Source: Halorubrum sp. 48-1-W (GTDB lineage: Archaea; Halobacteriota; Halobacteria; Halobacteriales; Haloferacaceae). From it: a stretch of DNA of 64,000 nucleotides. Positions 15,953 to 25,449 of this stretch are shown here, piece by piece (position 1 is the stretch's first letter; each line of letters starts with the position of its first letter). The DNA is taken from contig NZ_QMIM01000012.1 in assembly GCF_003287355.1 (NCBI RefSeq), positions 80,418 to 144,417 of the forward strand, in the 5' to 3' direction. The translations under genes were made by a program, and so were the position numbers. A model generated the notes under the pieces. The model did not search any database and was not told the DNA's origin. It saw only the letters and a list, made by a program, of their open reading frames with translations.

Positions 15953-17266
15953 ATGATGTACAGGATGGCATACAACCGGTTCACACGCCGGCAGTTCCTC
16001 GGCACCGCGGGCGCGACGACGACCCTCGGAGTCGCGGGCTGTCTGGGTGGCAGTGGAGGCGATAACGGCGAGACGATCAGGTACCTCTCGGACCGCGGGG
16101 ACTCGAGCGACGTCGTCGACGACATCATCGCCGAGTTCGAAGAGGAGTACGACTACACGGTCGAGGTCACCTACACCTCACGGGGGACGTCGACCGACGA
16201 GGAGTTGTCACAGATGCTCGCAGCCGGCGACCCGCCGGACCTGGTGTTCGACACGTCGGCAGACGCCTACCGCTACCAGCGTGACGGCGACCTCGCTCCC
16301 GTCACCGAGGCGGTACAGGACGTCGGCCTCCCGGACCCGGTCAACGTCGACGGAGACTCCTACTTCGCCCCGACGATGGTCGAACCGCTGATGGGCTGGT
16401 ACCGCAGCGACCTCTACGAGGAGAACCCGACCACGTTCGAGACGTGGCAGAGCGAGGCACAACGCCTCTCCGAGGAGGAGGACATCGACGGGTTCGTCGT
16501 CCCGACCGGCGGGACCAACCACGCCGACACGTTCACGACACAACACCTCTGGCAGAACGACGTCGAGATCTACGGGGGCCCCTCCGACGACATCGAGGTG
16601 ACCATCGACCAGGGGGACAACCGCGAGCGCGCGGAGGAGGCGTACGCGTGGCTCCAGTCGATGAACGAGTACGCGCCGAACGGCTCCGGGTGGGAGTGGG
16701 GCGACGGCACGCAGGCGCTCCAACAGGAGAACGCCGCGGCGCTGATGTCGGTGGGGGGCCTCCCGATCCTGACGATACGAGAGAACCGTCCCGACCTCGT
16801 GGAGAACCTCGCACCGACCGCGTATCCGATCCCGGACGGGAACGGTCAGGACGAGTGGTGGGCGTACATGGAGGGACACGTGGTCCGAAACGACGGCGAG
16901 GCCACGGAGGGCGCACAGGAGTTCGCGCGCTTTTTCAGCGAATCCGACCGGTTCTTCGACTTCGTGCTCTCGGCGCCGCTGTTCCAGTGGCCCCCGACCG
17001 AGGAGCTGATGAACGACGACCGGATGAGCGAAAACGAGATCCTCGCCGAGCACCAGGACGCCGTGGACCTCGTGCGAGACAACTGGGACGCGTTCACCAC
17101 GGTTCTCGCGACGGGCGACGAGGGTGCCCCGAACATCGTCGCTGCCGACGCCTACAGCAACCAGCTGCTCGGCCAGTCCGCCGAACAGATGATCGTCGGG
17201 GGACAGTCGCCCGCGGAGACCGTCGACTGGATCGCCGAGGAGCTCCGCGGACTACAGGAGGAGTAG
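15953..17266 (+). CDS. ABC transporter substrate-binding lipoprotein, carbohydrate (family 1) type
   Basis: 437 residues. A twin-arginine lipoprotein signal is clear: NRFTRRQFLG with a lipobox LGVAGC (cysteine about residue 30). The mature part is an extracellular solute-binding protein of the sugar family: IAEFEEEYDYTVEVTYT, MLAAGDPPDLVFDTS and PTMVEPLMGWYRSDLYEENP. It should be anchored outside the membrane and deliver substrate to the two permeases that follow. Two nearby starts are possible (15953 or 15965). The substrate is not predictable from sequence; the enzyme genes at the operon's end suggest something that becomes a CoA ester rather than an ordinary sugar. Confidence 0.9.
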   Translation: MMYRMAYNRFTRRQFLGTAGATTTLGVAGCLGGSGGDNGETIRYLSDRGDSSDVVDDIIAEFEEEYDYTVEVTYTSRGTSTDEELSQMLAAGDPPDLVFDTSADAYRYQRDGDLAPVTEAVQDVGLPDPVNVDGDSYFAPTMVEPLMGWYRSDLYEENPTTFETWQSEAQRLSEEEDIDGFVVPTGGTNHADTFTTQHLWQNDVEIYGGPSDDIEVTIDQGDNRERAEEAYAWLQSMNEYAPNGSGWEWGDGTQALQQENAAALMSVGGLPILTIRENRPDLVENLAPTAYPIPDGNGQDEWWAYMEGHVVRNDGEATEGAQEFARFFSESDRFFDFVLSAPLFQWPPTEELMNDDRMSENEILAEHQDAVDLVRDNWDAFTTVLATGDEGAPNIVAADAYSNQLLGQSAEQMIVGGQSPAETVDWIAEELRGLQEE

Positions 17267-17275
17267 TACCGCTCG

Positions 17276-18190
17276 ATGTCCGCAGTAGGCACGCTGGAGA
17301 GCCGACTCGGCGAGTTGGACGAGAAGCGGTTGCTGTTGGTCGCGACGTTCGTCCCGTTCACGCTGTTTTTCGTACTGGTCTGGGGGTTCCCCATCGGCTA
17401 CGCCTTGGGGATGAGCCTGTTCGAGGACCCCACCGGTACGGCGGCGTTCGCGGGACTCGCGAACTACGCCGACGTCGTCACCGACGACCTGTTCGTCACG
17501 GCGCTGGTCAACAGCGTCGTCTACGCGCTCTCCTCGACGCTTCTGAGCCTCGTTTTAGGACTCGGGTTGGCGCTCGTCGTCAACCGTGAGATCCGCGGGG
17601 GCCACGCGCTCCGGACGATGATGATCTTTCCGTACCTGCTGCCGACGCTCGTGGTCATCTTCATGTGGACGTTCCTGCTCGACCCCAACGTCGGCGCGGT
17701 GAACGAGTTCCTGCTCGATAACGGGGTGATCGACGAACCGTTCGCGTTCTTCTCGTCGACGACGTGGGCGATGCCCGCCGTCGTCGTCGCGAGCGTCTGG
17801 AAATACGGCTCCTTCGCCTTCTTCATTCTGCTGGCTCGCCTCCAGGCGATCGATCCGAACCTCTACGAGCGCGCTCGCGTCGAGGGTGCCTCGACCTGGC
17901 AGGCGTTCCGTGACATCACCGTTCCCCAGCTCCGGGGGGCGATCCTGATCATCATCCTCGTGAGGGGGATCTGGATGTTCAACAAGTTCGACATCATCTA
18001 CCTCGCGACGGGCGGCGGACCGTTGGATGTCACGACGACGCTACCGATCATGGTGTACGAGATGGCGTTCCAAGGGACGCCCGACTTCGGTGGCGCGACG
18101 GCGCTCGCGGGCATCATGTTCCTGCTTCTCGCCGTGGTGGCGGTGGTGTACTTCGTGGCGTTCAAGCCCGAGCGGGAGGTGGCGACGTGA
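17276..18190 (+). CDS. ABC transporter permease, MalF/UgpA type
   Basis: 304 residues with six hydrophobic segments and the binding-protein-dependent permease EAA motif near residue 200 (YERARVEGASTWQAFRDITVPQLR), which docks on the ATPase. It begins nine bases after the binding-protein stop and overlaps the next permease by four bases (GTGA). With its partner it should form the transmembrane channel. Confidence 0.92.
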   Translation: MSAVGTLESRLGELDEKRLLLVATFVPFTLFFVLVWGFPIGYALGMSLFEDPTGTAAFAGLANYADVVTDDLFVTALVNSVVYALSSTLLSLVLGLGLALVVNREIRGGHALRTMMIFPYLLPTLVVIFMWTFLLDPNVGAVNEFLLDNGVIDEPFAFFSSTTWAMPAVVVASVWKYGSFAFFILLARLQAIDPNLYERARVEGASTWQAFRDITVPQLRGAILIIILVRGIWMFNKFDIIYLATGGGPLDVTTTLPIMVYEMAFQGTPDFGGATALAGIMFLLLAVVAVVYFVAFKPEREVAT

Positions 18191-19062
18191 TCGATCTCGG
18201 AGGTGGTGCTGCGGGCAAGTACGTCAGTCAGCACACCCAGGAACGGATACGCCGAACGGCGGTGGTCCTCACGGCGCTACTCGTCGCGATCTTCGTCAGC
18301 ATCCCGGTGTACGTGATGATCGCCATCGCGTTCCAGCCGTCGACGACGACGTTCCGCGGCGGGACGGTGAGCCTGCTGTTCGACTCGTTCACGCTCGACA
18401 ACTTCGTACTGCTTTTCACCGACACCGGGACCCCGCGATACCTGTTCAACAGTCTGTTGGTCACGGCGTCGTCCACGTTGCTGGCGACGGCGCTCTCCGT
18501 GGCTGCGGGCTACGGGCTCACGCGGTTCGAGTTCCGCGGCAAGACCATGGCGGCGCGTGCGGTGTTGTTCGCGTACATGTTTAGCCCCATCGTACTCGCG
18601 ATTCCGCTGTACGTGATCTTCTTTACGCTCGGATTACTGGACAGTTACTTCGCGCTCACGATGGCGCTGACCGGGATCTCCGCGCCCTTCGGCATCTGGC
18701 TGATGTGGCAGTACTTCCAGACGGTCCCCGAGGCGCTCGAGGAGTCGGCGTGGATCCGCGGTGCCGGTCGAGTGCGCACGCTCTGGGACGTGGTCCTCCC
18801 GGTCGCACGGCCTGGTACCATCGCCACGGCCATCTTCGCGTTCTCGGTCGCGTGGAACGACTTCACCATGGCCCGCGTCGTGATGAGCCAGGACGAGATG
18901 TACACGATCACCGTCGGCGCCAGCCTGTTCCTCGACCGCGCCTCGATCGGCTGGTCGGAGACGATGGCGGCCGCAGTCTTGATGTCCCTGCCGCCGTTCG
19001 CGATCGCACTGTTCCTCCAGAACTACCTATTACAGGGCTTCAACGTCGGAGGCCTCGAATAA
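18187..19062 (+). CDS. ABC transporter permease, MalG/UgpE type
   Basis: 291 residues, starting with GTG inside the preceding stop (GTGA overlap). Six membrane segments and the EAA loop PEALEESAWIRGAGRVRTLW are present, followed by SVAWNDFTMARVVM, typical of MalG-type permeases. It pairs with the upstream permease. Confidence 0.92.
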   Translation: MIDLGGGAAGKYVSQHTQERIRRTAVVLTALLVAIFVSIPVYVMIAIAFQPSTTTFRGGTVSLLFDSFTLDNFVLLFTDTGTPRYLFNSLLVTASSTLLATALSVAAGYGLTRFEFRGKTMAARAVLFAYMFSPIVLAIPLYVIFFTLGLLDSYFALTMALTGISAPFGIWLMWQYFQTVPEALEESAWIRGAGRVRTLWDVVLPVARPGTIATAIFAFSVAWNDFTMARVVMSQDEMYTITVGASLFLDRASIGWSETMAAAVLMSLPPFAIALFLQNYLLQGFNVGGLE

Positions 19063-19064
19063 CC

Positions 19065-20195
19065 ATGGCACGATCTATACGACTCGAAGACGTCCGAAAG
19101 GAGTATCACACAGCCGGCACGACCCACCTGGCCGTCGACGACCTCTCGCTCGAGATCCCGGAAGGGTCGTTCACGACGATCGTGGGGCCCTCGGGCTGCG
19201 GGAAGACGACCACGCTGCGGATGATCGCCGGCTTGGAGACTCCGACGTCGGGGTCGATCCACTTCGGCGACCGCGACGTGACCGACGTCCGACCGCAGGA
19301 CCGCAACGCGGCGATGGTGTTCCAGTCCATCGCGCTCTACCCCCACATGACCGTGCGGGAGAACATCGCCTACGGACTGAAGGTCGCGGGGGTCCCCAAA
19401 GCCGAGCGTCGTGCCGCGGTCGACGAAGCCGCAACGACCCTCCAGATCGGCGAGCAACTGGAGAAGATGCCCGCGGAACTCTCGGGCGGCCAGCAACAGC
19501 GGGTCGCCCTGGGCAGCGCGTTCGTTCAGGACCCCGACGTGCTCCTGCTGGACGAGCCGATGTCCGACCTCGACGCCAAACTCAAAGCCGAGCTCCGCGT
19601 GGAGGTCCAGCGGCTCCACAAGGAGATGGACGCGACGATGGTGTACGTCACACACGACCAGACCGAGGCGATGACGATGAGCGACTACGTCCTGCTCTTG
19701 GAGGGCGGTCGGCTCGCGCAGTTCGCACCGCCCGGAGACCTCTTCGACCGGCCCGTCTCGCAGTACGTGGCGGAGTTCATCGGAACCCCATCGACGAACG
19801 CGTTGCCGGCGACCGTCGAGATCGGCGAGGGGGGTCCAGTCGTGGTCGGCGAGTGGTTCGAGATCCCGGCGCCACCGGACCCGTTCGAGGACCGGATCGG
19901 CGACGCGGTCACGCTCGGCATCCGGCCGCAGTACCTCTCGCCTGACGGCGGCGACCACCGCGTTCGCGTGGTCGTGGACGTGGTCGAACAGCTCGGCACC
20001 GAGTTCGTGATACACGGAACGGGCCTGGACGGCACCCACATCAACGTCGTCGACGAGAGCGTCGGGGACGCGACGGCCAGCGACGAACTCGACGTCGGCT
20101 TCGACGCTGCCGACGCGTTCGTGTTCGACGACGACGGTCGGACGATCTGCCACGGCGACCGTCTCGTCGCCGCCCGGTCGAGACCCAACCAATGA
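19065..20195 (+). CDS. ABC transporter ATP-binding protein, MalK/UgpC type
   Basis: 376 residues. Walker A GPSGCGKTTT (about residue 40), Q-loop VFQSIALYPHMTV, signature LSGGQQQRVALG, Walker B DVLLLDEP, D-loop and H-loop (YVTHDQTEAM) are complete. A C-terminal OB/TOBE regulatory domain (IGTPSTNALPATVEIGEG onward, LGIRPQYLSP) places it in the CUT1 sugar/glycerol-phosphate importer group. The stop overlaps the CoA-transferase start by four bases, so transporter and enzyme genes are translationally coupled. Confidence 0.93.
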   Translation: MARSIRLEDVRKEYHTAGTTHLAVDDLSLEIPEGSFTTIVGPSGCGKTTTLRMIAGLETPTSGSIHFGDRDVTDVRPQDRNAAMVFQSIALYPHMTVRENIAYGLKVAGVPKAERRAAVDEAATTLQIGEQLEKMPAELSGGQQQRVALGSAFVQDPDVLLLDEPMSDLDAKLKAELRVEVQRLHKEMDATMVYVTHDQTEAMTMSDYVLLLEGGRLAQFAPPGDLFDRPVSQYVAEFIGTPSTNALPATVEIGEGGPVVVGEWFEIPAPPDPFEDRIGDAVTLGIRPQYLSPDGGDHRVRVVVDVVEQLGTEFVIHGTGLDGTHINVVDESVGDATASDELDVGFDAADAFVFDDDGRTICHGDRLVAARSRPNQ

Positions 20196-21469
20196 CGGGG
20201 AAAGGAGAGACGACGAACGACGAGTCGAGCCGTACTGGCGGAACCGACGGCGACAGCCAGCGCATCGCCCCGAACCTGTTGCCCGGCACGGAGGGTCGGC
20301 CGCTCTCGGACGTGACCGTCCTGGAACTGGGCCACATCGTCGCCGGCCCGTTCTGCTCGATGGTGCTGGCGGACCTCGGCGCGGAGGTGATCAAGGTCGA
20401 ACATCCCGAGCGTGGCGACGCGGTCCGGAACTCCTCCCCCGTGGGAAACGCCTCGTTCGACTACGTGAACCGCAACAAAATCGGGGTCTCCATCGACCTG
20501 AAGTCCGAGGAAGGAAGGGCGGTGTTCGAGGACCTCGTCGCCGAGGCCGACGTGCTCATCGAGAACTTCGCTGCGGGCACCGTCGACCGACTCGGCGTGG
20601 GGTACGACGACCTGTCGGCGCTCAACGACGAGCTGGTGTACTGCTCGATCAAGGGATTCAACGAGGGACCGTATCAGGAGTACCCGGCGCTCGACCCCGT
20701 TGCGGAGGCGCTTTCCGGTGTGATGAGCGTCACGGGACGACCCGGTCACCCGCCGGTGCGCTGTGGAACCAGTCTCGCCGACATGGCGGCCTCCCTGTAC
20801 GGGGCCGTTTCGGTGCTCGCCGGCGTGCGACAGCGCGACGCCGACGGCGAGGGACAGCACATCACCGTTCCGCTCTACGGGAGTACCGTCTCGTTGATGG
20901 GGTACTGGCTCGCGTACACCCAGTCGTCGGGACACGTCGCCGAGCCCATCGGCGCCGGCCACCCGAACTGGGCGCCGTACGACGTCTTCCAGACGGCGGA
21001 CGACGCGTGGGTTTTCGTCGGCCCGTCCTCCCAGCAGCAGTGGGAAGCGCTGTGTACGGCACTCGAGGTCGACCTCCATCGAACGGAGCGCTACGCCACC
21101 CTCGACGACCGACGCGCGAACCGCGAACGTCTCACCGAAGAGCTACAGACCGTCTGCGAGCGCTTCGACGCCGGGGACCTGATCGACCGACTTCGCGACG
21201 TCGGCGTCCCGGTCGCGCCCGTCAACGACACCAAGGACGTCGTCGAGGACCGCCATCTCCGGGAGACCGACGCGCTCGGAACGATCCGGGCGACGGAGGG
21301 CGGTGGTGGCGACATCGACGTGCCGCGGTACCCCGCACGGTCGAACGCCTTCCGACGCGTCGAGAACGCCGACCCACCGGAGCTCGGCGAGGACACGGAC
21401 GCCGTGCTCGAAGCGCTGGGATACGGAGAGGAGGAACGCGAACGACTCCGGCAGCGGGGGGCGGTATGA
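20192..21469 (+). CDS. Family III CoA-transferase (CaiB/BaiF)
   Basis: 425 residues. After a polar 35-residue leader the CaiB/BaiF fold begins: PLSDVTVLELGHIVAGPFCSMVLADLGAEVIKVE, then NRNKIGVSIDLKSEEGR, ADVLIENFAAGTVDRLGVGYDDL and the catalytic-aspartate region TSLADMAASLYGAVSVLAG. Members move CoA between carboxylic acids (formyl, succinyl, carnitine and mesaconyl types) and are cytoplasmic. Donor and acceptor cannot be predicted. It is fused into the operon by ATGA overlaps on both sides, so the transported compound is probably activated to its CoA ester here. Confidence 0.9.
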   Translation: MTGKGETTNDESSRTGGTDGDSQRIAPNLLPGTEGRPLSDVTVLELGHIVAGPFCSMVLADLGAEVIKVEHPERGDAVRNSSPVGNASFDYVNRNKIGVSIDLKSEEGRAVFEDLVAEADVLIENFAAGTVDRLGVGYDDLSALNDELVYCSIKGFNEGPYQEYPALDPVAEALSGVMSVTGRPGHPPVRCGTSLADMAASLYGAVSVLAGVRQRDADGEGQHITVPLYGSTVSLMGYWLAYTQSSGHVAEPIGAGHPNWAPYDVFQTADDAWVFVGPSSQQQWEALCTALEVDLHRTERYATLDDRRANRERLTEELQTVCERFDAGDLIDRLRDVGVPVAPVNDTKDVVEDRHLRETDALGTIRATEGGGGDIDVPRYPARSNAFRRVENADPPELGEDTDAVLEALGYGEEERERLRQRGAV

Positions 21470-22554
21470 AGCTGCTCGATCTCACCCTCAGGGAGGGCGA
21501 GCAACGCCCGGGGATCGAGTACACCGTCGAGCAGAAGGTCGAGGCGGCCCGCGAACTCGACGCGCTCGGTGTCGACTACCTCCAAGTCGGGTTCCCGATC
21601 GCCGACGAGGACGTGCGAACCGTCTGTGAGCGTCTCGACGTCGACGCCGACGTCACGGGTATCGCGCGGGCCATCCCGGGCGACGTCGAGGCTGCCCTCG
21701 ATGCCGGCGTCGACGTGGTGGACCTGTTCGCCCCCACGAGCGAGGCACATCTCGAGGCGGTCCTCGGCACCACCCGCGCGTCGATGGTCGAGTCGGTTCG
21801 GGAGGCCGCGGCGCTGGCTCGGGAGGGTGGTGTTGCGGTACAGTTCACCGCGATGGACGGCTTTCGTACCGAGCCCGCCGCCCTCGACGAACTGTTCGCA
21901 ACCGTCGACGCCGACTGGTACACGATCGCGGACACCGTCGGCTCGCGGACCCCGGCCGGAGTGGAACGGTTCCTCGAGTCCCTCGAGAGCGACCTCGCCG
22001 AGGTCGGCGTCCACTTTCATGAGGACCTCGGTGTCGGCACCGCGAACGCGCTGGCAGCGGGTCGTGCGGGTGCGGGCAAGGCCGACGTCTCGGTCGGCGG
22101 TATCGGCGAGCGTGCGGGCAACACGCCCGCGGAGGCGTTCGTCGCCGCGGCGACGGTCGGCGCGGAGCCGATCGATCTCGCGGTCGACGAGCGGTCGCTG
22201 ATCCCCGTCGCCGAGCGCGTGCTCGACGTCCTGGACGAGGACGTGGGGACGGCGAAGCCGCTCCTCGGAGACGAGGCGTTCGCCCACGAGTCCGGGATCC
22301 ACACGGCCGCGATGCTTGACGACCCCTCGACGTTCGAACCGTTCGATCCCGCACGGTTCGGCGGGACGCGACGACTCCTGTTCGGACCGGGAACCGGCGC
22401 CGGCACAGCACGTAAACTGCTCCGCCGCGCCGGGATGGAGCCGACGGACGAGCGCGTCGCGGCGCTGCTCTCACGACTCGCGGACGTGGACGAGGAGGTC
22501 GACGTCGAGGAAGCCGTGGCACTGGCGACGACGGTTGGAGACCGGTTCAGGTAG
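21466..22554 (+). CDS. Homocitrate/isopropylmalate-synthase-like enzyme (DRE-TIM metallolyase family)
   Basis: 362 residues. LLDLTLREGEQRPGIEYTVEQK is the DRE-TIM start with the metal-binding aspartate; the metal pair is in VHFHEDLGVGTANAL, and GGIGERAGNTPAEAF supplies the asparagine ligand. The later AHESGIHTAAMLDDPSTFEPFDP resembles the subdomain found in homocitrate and isopropylmalate synthases and absent from HMG-CoA lyases. So a Claisen condensation of an acyl-CoA with a 2-oxoacid is more likely than cleavage. It lacks the LeuA regulatory domain. It is last in the operon, starting in the CoA-transferase stop, and presumably uses the CoA ester made by that enzyme. Homocitrate or citramalate synthase are alternatives. 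Confidence 0.8.
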   Translation: MKLLDLTLREGEQRPGIEYTVEQKVEAARELDALGVDYLQVGFPIADEDVRTVCERLDVDADVTGIARAIPGDVEAALDAGVDVVDLFAPTSEAHLEAVLGTTRASMVESVREAAALAREGGVAVQFTAMDGFRTEPAALDELFATVDADWYTIADTVGSRTPAGVERFLESLESDLAEVGVHFHEDLGVGTANALAAGRAGAGKADVSVGGIGERAGNTPAEAFVAAATVGAEPIDLAVDERSLIPVAERVLDVLDEDVGTAKPLLGDEAFAHESGIHTAAMLDDPSTFEPFDPARFGGTRRLLFGPGTGAGTARKLLRRAGMEPTDERVAALLSRLADVDEEVDVEEAVALATTVGDRFR

Positions 22555-22667
22555 CCGAAACGGTCCACGGAGACGGGTTTCACGCGCACCCCGACCGCGT
22601 TCGAGACGGTCGATGACGCCCGACCTCGGCCACCGGGTTTAAAAAGATCCGGCCGAAAGGATGGGCC

Positions 22668-22904
22668 ATGCCGACTTTCGAACTGAACCTCTCGGACGAC
22701 GTGTACGCCGAGTTCCAGCAGCTCGCCGACTCCGAGTTCGTCACCGAAGAGCAGGCTGTAGAGGAACTGATCGCCTCCGGGATCGAGGCGTACAACGTCA
22801 ACGTCGTCGACGACGACCCTCGCGACGAGATGCTCGACGGCGCGGAGAACAACATGTTCGACACGGCACAGGACCCGGGGAGCCTCGAGGACGACCGGCT
22901 GTAG
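22668..22904 (+). CDS. Small conserved haloarchaeal protein
   Basis: 78 residues: MPTFELNLSDDVYAEFQQLADSEFVTEEQAVEELIASGIEAYN, then an acidic tail. The strand followed by two helices resembles ribbon-helix-helix proteins, which would make it a small DNA-binding protein, but key residues are not diagnostic. A TTTAAAAAG tract 30 bases before the ATG is a good TATA element for a near-leaderless message. Function unknown. Confidence 0.7.
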   Translation: MPTFELNLSDDVYAEFQQLADSEFVTEEQAVEELIASGIEAYNVNVVDDDPRDEMLDGAENNMFDTAQDPGSLEDDRL

Positions 22905-22932
22905 TCGCCCCCGTCCTGCGGTCGATCGTTCC

Positions 22933-24117
22933 TCAGTACCCCAGTCCGAGCAGACGGTTCGTCACCAGCACGATCAACCCGAGCGCCATCACCGCCGTGA
23001 GCAGGCCGAACGCGGCGGTCCATCCCGCGACATCGGAGACCGCTCCGACGACGACGCTACCCGACGCGCCGACAACCATGTACACGGTGCGGACGAGTCC
23101 GAACCCCGCGCCGCGTTCGGCGTCGGAGAGCAGGTCCATGAACCGCGACTGGAGCGGCGCCCCCCACGACATCGCCAGTCCGACGAGGAGAACGCCCACG
23201 ACCGTCGTGGGGAGTCCGAGCCCCTCTTGCGCCCCGAATACCAGGGTTCCGTACCCGAGGACGCCGGCGGCCATGGTGAGGATCACCGTCGGGTCCCGAC
23301 CGATCCGGTCGGAGAGCGACCCCGTCAGCGGTTGTATCCCGCCGTGGACGAGGAAGTACAGCGAGAACAACAGCGCGGACAGCGCGGACGAGAACCCCCC
23401 GCCGACCTCGAGGAACGTCGGCAGGAAGGAGGCGGTGGCCTGCCAGGTGAACGCCCCGAGCGTCGCCAGACCGGTTGTATAGCGGATCGACGGCCGGGAG
23501 AGCAGTTCGGCGAGCGGCCCGAACGCGAACCGTTCGCGCATCGCCTGGTCCGGTCGGCGCGGCTCGGTCGGCCGGATCCGCCACGCGAACAGCGCGAAGG
23601 CGGGAACGGCGACGACGGTTCCGAGCAGGATCCCCGCCCGCCAGCCGTAGCGCGCGCCGACGAGGGTCGCTACCGGCGGGGCGACGAGCCCCGCGACCGG
23701 CCCGCCGGCGATGTGGACGCCGATGGCGCGCCCGATGTCGTCGAACTGCCGGGTCAGGAAGGTGGTCGCGACGGTGTAGTGGAGGCCCGCACCGGCGCCC
23801 AGAACGACGGTGAACAGCATGAACGCGAGGATGGACGGTGAGGCAGCGATGAAGAGCGTGGCGACCGCGGTCGAGCCGACGGCGACGAGTATCACCCGTC
23901 TCTCGCCGTAGCGGTCGCCGAGGATCCCGGAGGGGAACTGGGAGAACGCGTACGCGACCCACATCCCCGAGAGCGCGAGTCCGACCGTCGCGTTCGAGAC
24001 GTCGAAGGCCGCCGTGATCTCCGGGACGAGGGGGCTGATCGTCAGCCGCGCGACCATCGTCGCGGTGAACGCGAGGGTACAGAGTCCGAGCGCCGTGTGT
24101 GCGTACCGCCAGTTCAC
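22933..24117 (-). CDS. Major facilitator superfamily transporter
   Basis: 394 residues with about twelve hydrophobic helices. The MFS motif GDRYGERR lies in the loop after helix 2 (about residue 66) and a related SDRIGRD in the second half (about residue 270). No substrate-specific motif is recognisable; family members include drug and metabolite exporters and organic-anion importers. It is convergent with the preceding small gene and followed on the same strand by no close partner. Confidence 0.85.
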   Translation of the reverse strand: MNWRYAHTALGLCTLAFTATMVARLTISPLVPEITAAFDVSNATVGLALSGMWVAYAFSQFPSGILGDRYGERRVILVAVGSTAVATLFIAASPSILAFMLFTVVLGAGAGLHYTVATTFLTRQFDDIGRAIGVHIAGGPVAGLVAPPVATLVGARYGWRAGILLGTVVAVPAFALFAWRIRPTEPRRPDQAMRERFAFGPLAELLSRPSIRYTTGLATLGAFTWQATASFLPTFLEVGGGFSSALSALLFSLYFLVHGGIQPLTGSLSDRIGRDPTVILTMAAGVLGYGTLVFGAQEGLGLPTTVVGVLLVGLAMSWGAPLQSRFMDLLSDAERGAGFGLVRTVYMVVGASGSVVVGAVSDVAGWTAAFGLLTAVMALGLIVLVTNRLLGLGY

Positions 24118-24201
24118 GCCCGGTCTATCGGAGCCGCCTCAAAGCGGGTTCCGATCCCGGCTGCCGTCGCCGCGTTCGTCGCGACGGCGGCGACCCAGGG
24201 C

Positions 24202-25419
24202 TCAGACCACGAACTCGAGCGGGTACTCCGTGAGGTTCTCGTGGCCGTCCTCGGTGACGACGACGAGGTCCTCGAGCCTGACGCCGCCGACGGCCGGGTC
24301 GTAGAGGCCGGGTTCGACGGTGACGACGTGGCCGGGCTCCAGCTCGCCGGCACCGCTCGCGAGCCGGGGCGACTCGTGGACGTCGAGGCCGATCCCGTGG
24401 CCCGTCGAGTGGATGAACCCCGTCTCCGTCTCGGGGTCGGTCCGGAACGTCGGCTCGCCGGCCGCCTCGTACACCTCGCAGGCGGCTGTGTGGACCTCCT
24501 CGCCGGTCGCGCCCGGTGCGACCGCCTCGAGGGCGGCCTCGAGCGCCCGCTTCGTGAGGTCGTACCACTCACGGGCAGCGGGGTCGGGCTCGCCGACGCA
24601 GAACGTTCGGGTCATGTCGGCGTGGTACTTGGTCGCCTTCGACCGGGGGAAGACGTCGACGATGATCGGCTCGTTCGCCCGGAGCGGGCCCGAGCCGCGG
24701 TCGTGCGGGTCGGCCGCCTGCGCGCCGCCGGCGACGATGGTCTCGTCGAGCGCGCAACCACGGCGCAACAGCGCGACCTCGATCTCCTCCGCGACCCGCT
24801 CGCTGGTGAGCGGCGCTCCCTCGTACAGGAGCGTGCCAGGCTCGACGTCGTGGTCGCCCATGCTGTCCCCTTCCTCCGCGACGTCGCCGGCTACCTCCCC
24901 GTCGCCCGCGACGTCGGCCTCGGCGAGCAGCGACTCCGCGGCGCGCATCGCCGCCTCGTTCGCCCGTTGAGCCTCCCGGATCGCGTCTATCTCCTCGTCC
25001 GTCTTGACCGCCCGGACCGTCCCGAGGACGTCCTCGTCGTCGACGACGACGCCGACGCCGCGATCGCGAAGCGCGTCCGCGGTCCCGACCGGCCCGCGCG
25101 GCGGCACGGAGACGGACTCCACGCCCTTCCCCCGGACGAACCGCGCGTACATGTCGTACCGGTCGTCGCGCCCGCCGTACTCGTAGTCGTAGTCGGCGTG
25201 GCGTTCGACGGTGTCGGCTGTGGCCTCGGACCGGGCGCGGCCGTACTCGAGTCCGGAGACGAGCACGTGGACCTCGCCGTCGGCATACAGCGTGAGGAAG
25301 GGGTCGGGGCCGGTGAACCCGGAGAGGTACAGCTGGTTCGCGTCCTCCTGTGAGGCGTCGAGCAGGTATCCGTCGGTGTCGATCCCGTCGAGCAGTCGGT
25401 CGAGCCGCGTCCGGTTCAT
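24202..25419 (-). CDS. M24 family metallopeptidase (Xaa-Pro dipeptidase/aminopeptidase type)
   Basis: 405 residues. An N-terminal creatinase-like domain (residues 1-150) precedes the pita-bread domain with all five metal ligands: Asp in IIVDVFPR, Asp in HADMTRTF, His in STGHGIGLDVHE, Glu in TVEPGLYDP and Glu in VRLEDLVVV. It should remove N-terminal residues or cleave X-Pro peptides in the cytoplasm. An acidic insertion near residues 170-200 is a likely haloarchaeal surface loop. The start MNRTRLDRLLDGIDTDGYLL matches the family; upstream sequence is a 22-bp repeat array. Confidence 0.9.
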   Translation of the reverse strand: MNRTRLDRLLDGIDTDGYLLDASQEDANQLYLSGFTGPDPFLTLYADGEVHVLVSGLEYGRARSEATADTVERHADYDYEYGGRDDRYDMYARFVRGKGVESVSVPPRGPVGTADALRDRGVGVVVDDEDVLGTVRAVKTDEEIDAIREAQRANEAAMRAAESLLAEADVAGDGEVAGDVAEEGDSMGDHDVEPGTLLYEGAPLTSERVAEEIEVALLRRGCALDETIVAGGAQAADPHDRGSGPLRANEPIIVDVFPRSKATKYHADMTRTFCVGEPDPAAREWYDLTKRALEAALEAVAPGATGEEVHTAACEVYEAAGEPTFRTDPETETGFIHSTGHGIGLDVHESPRLASGAGELEPGHVVTVEPGLYDPAVGGVRLEDLVVVTEDGHENLTEYPLEFVV

Positions 25420-25449
25420 GTCGATCCCCTGGCACGGAGCACCAAATCG

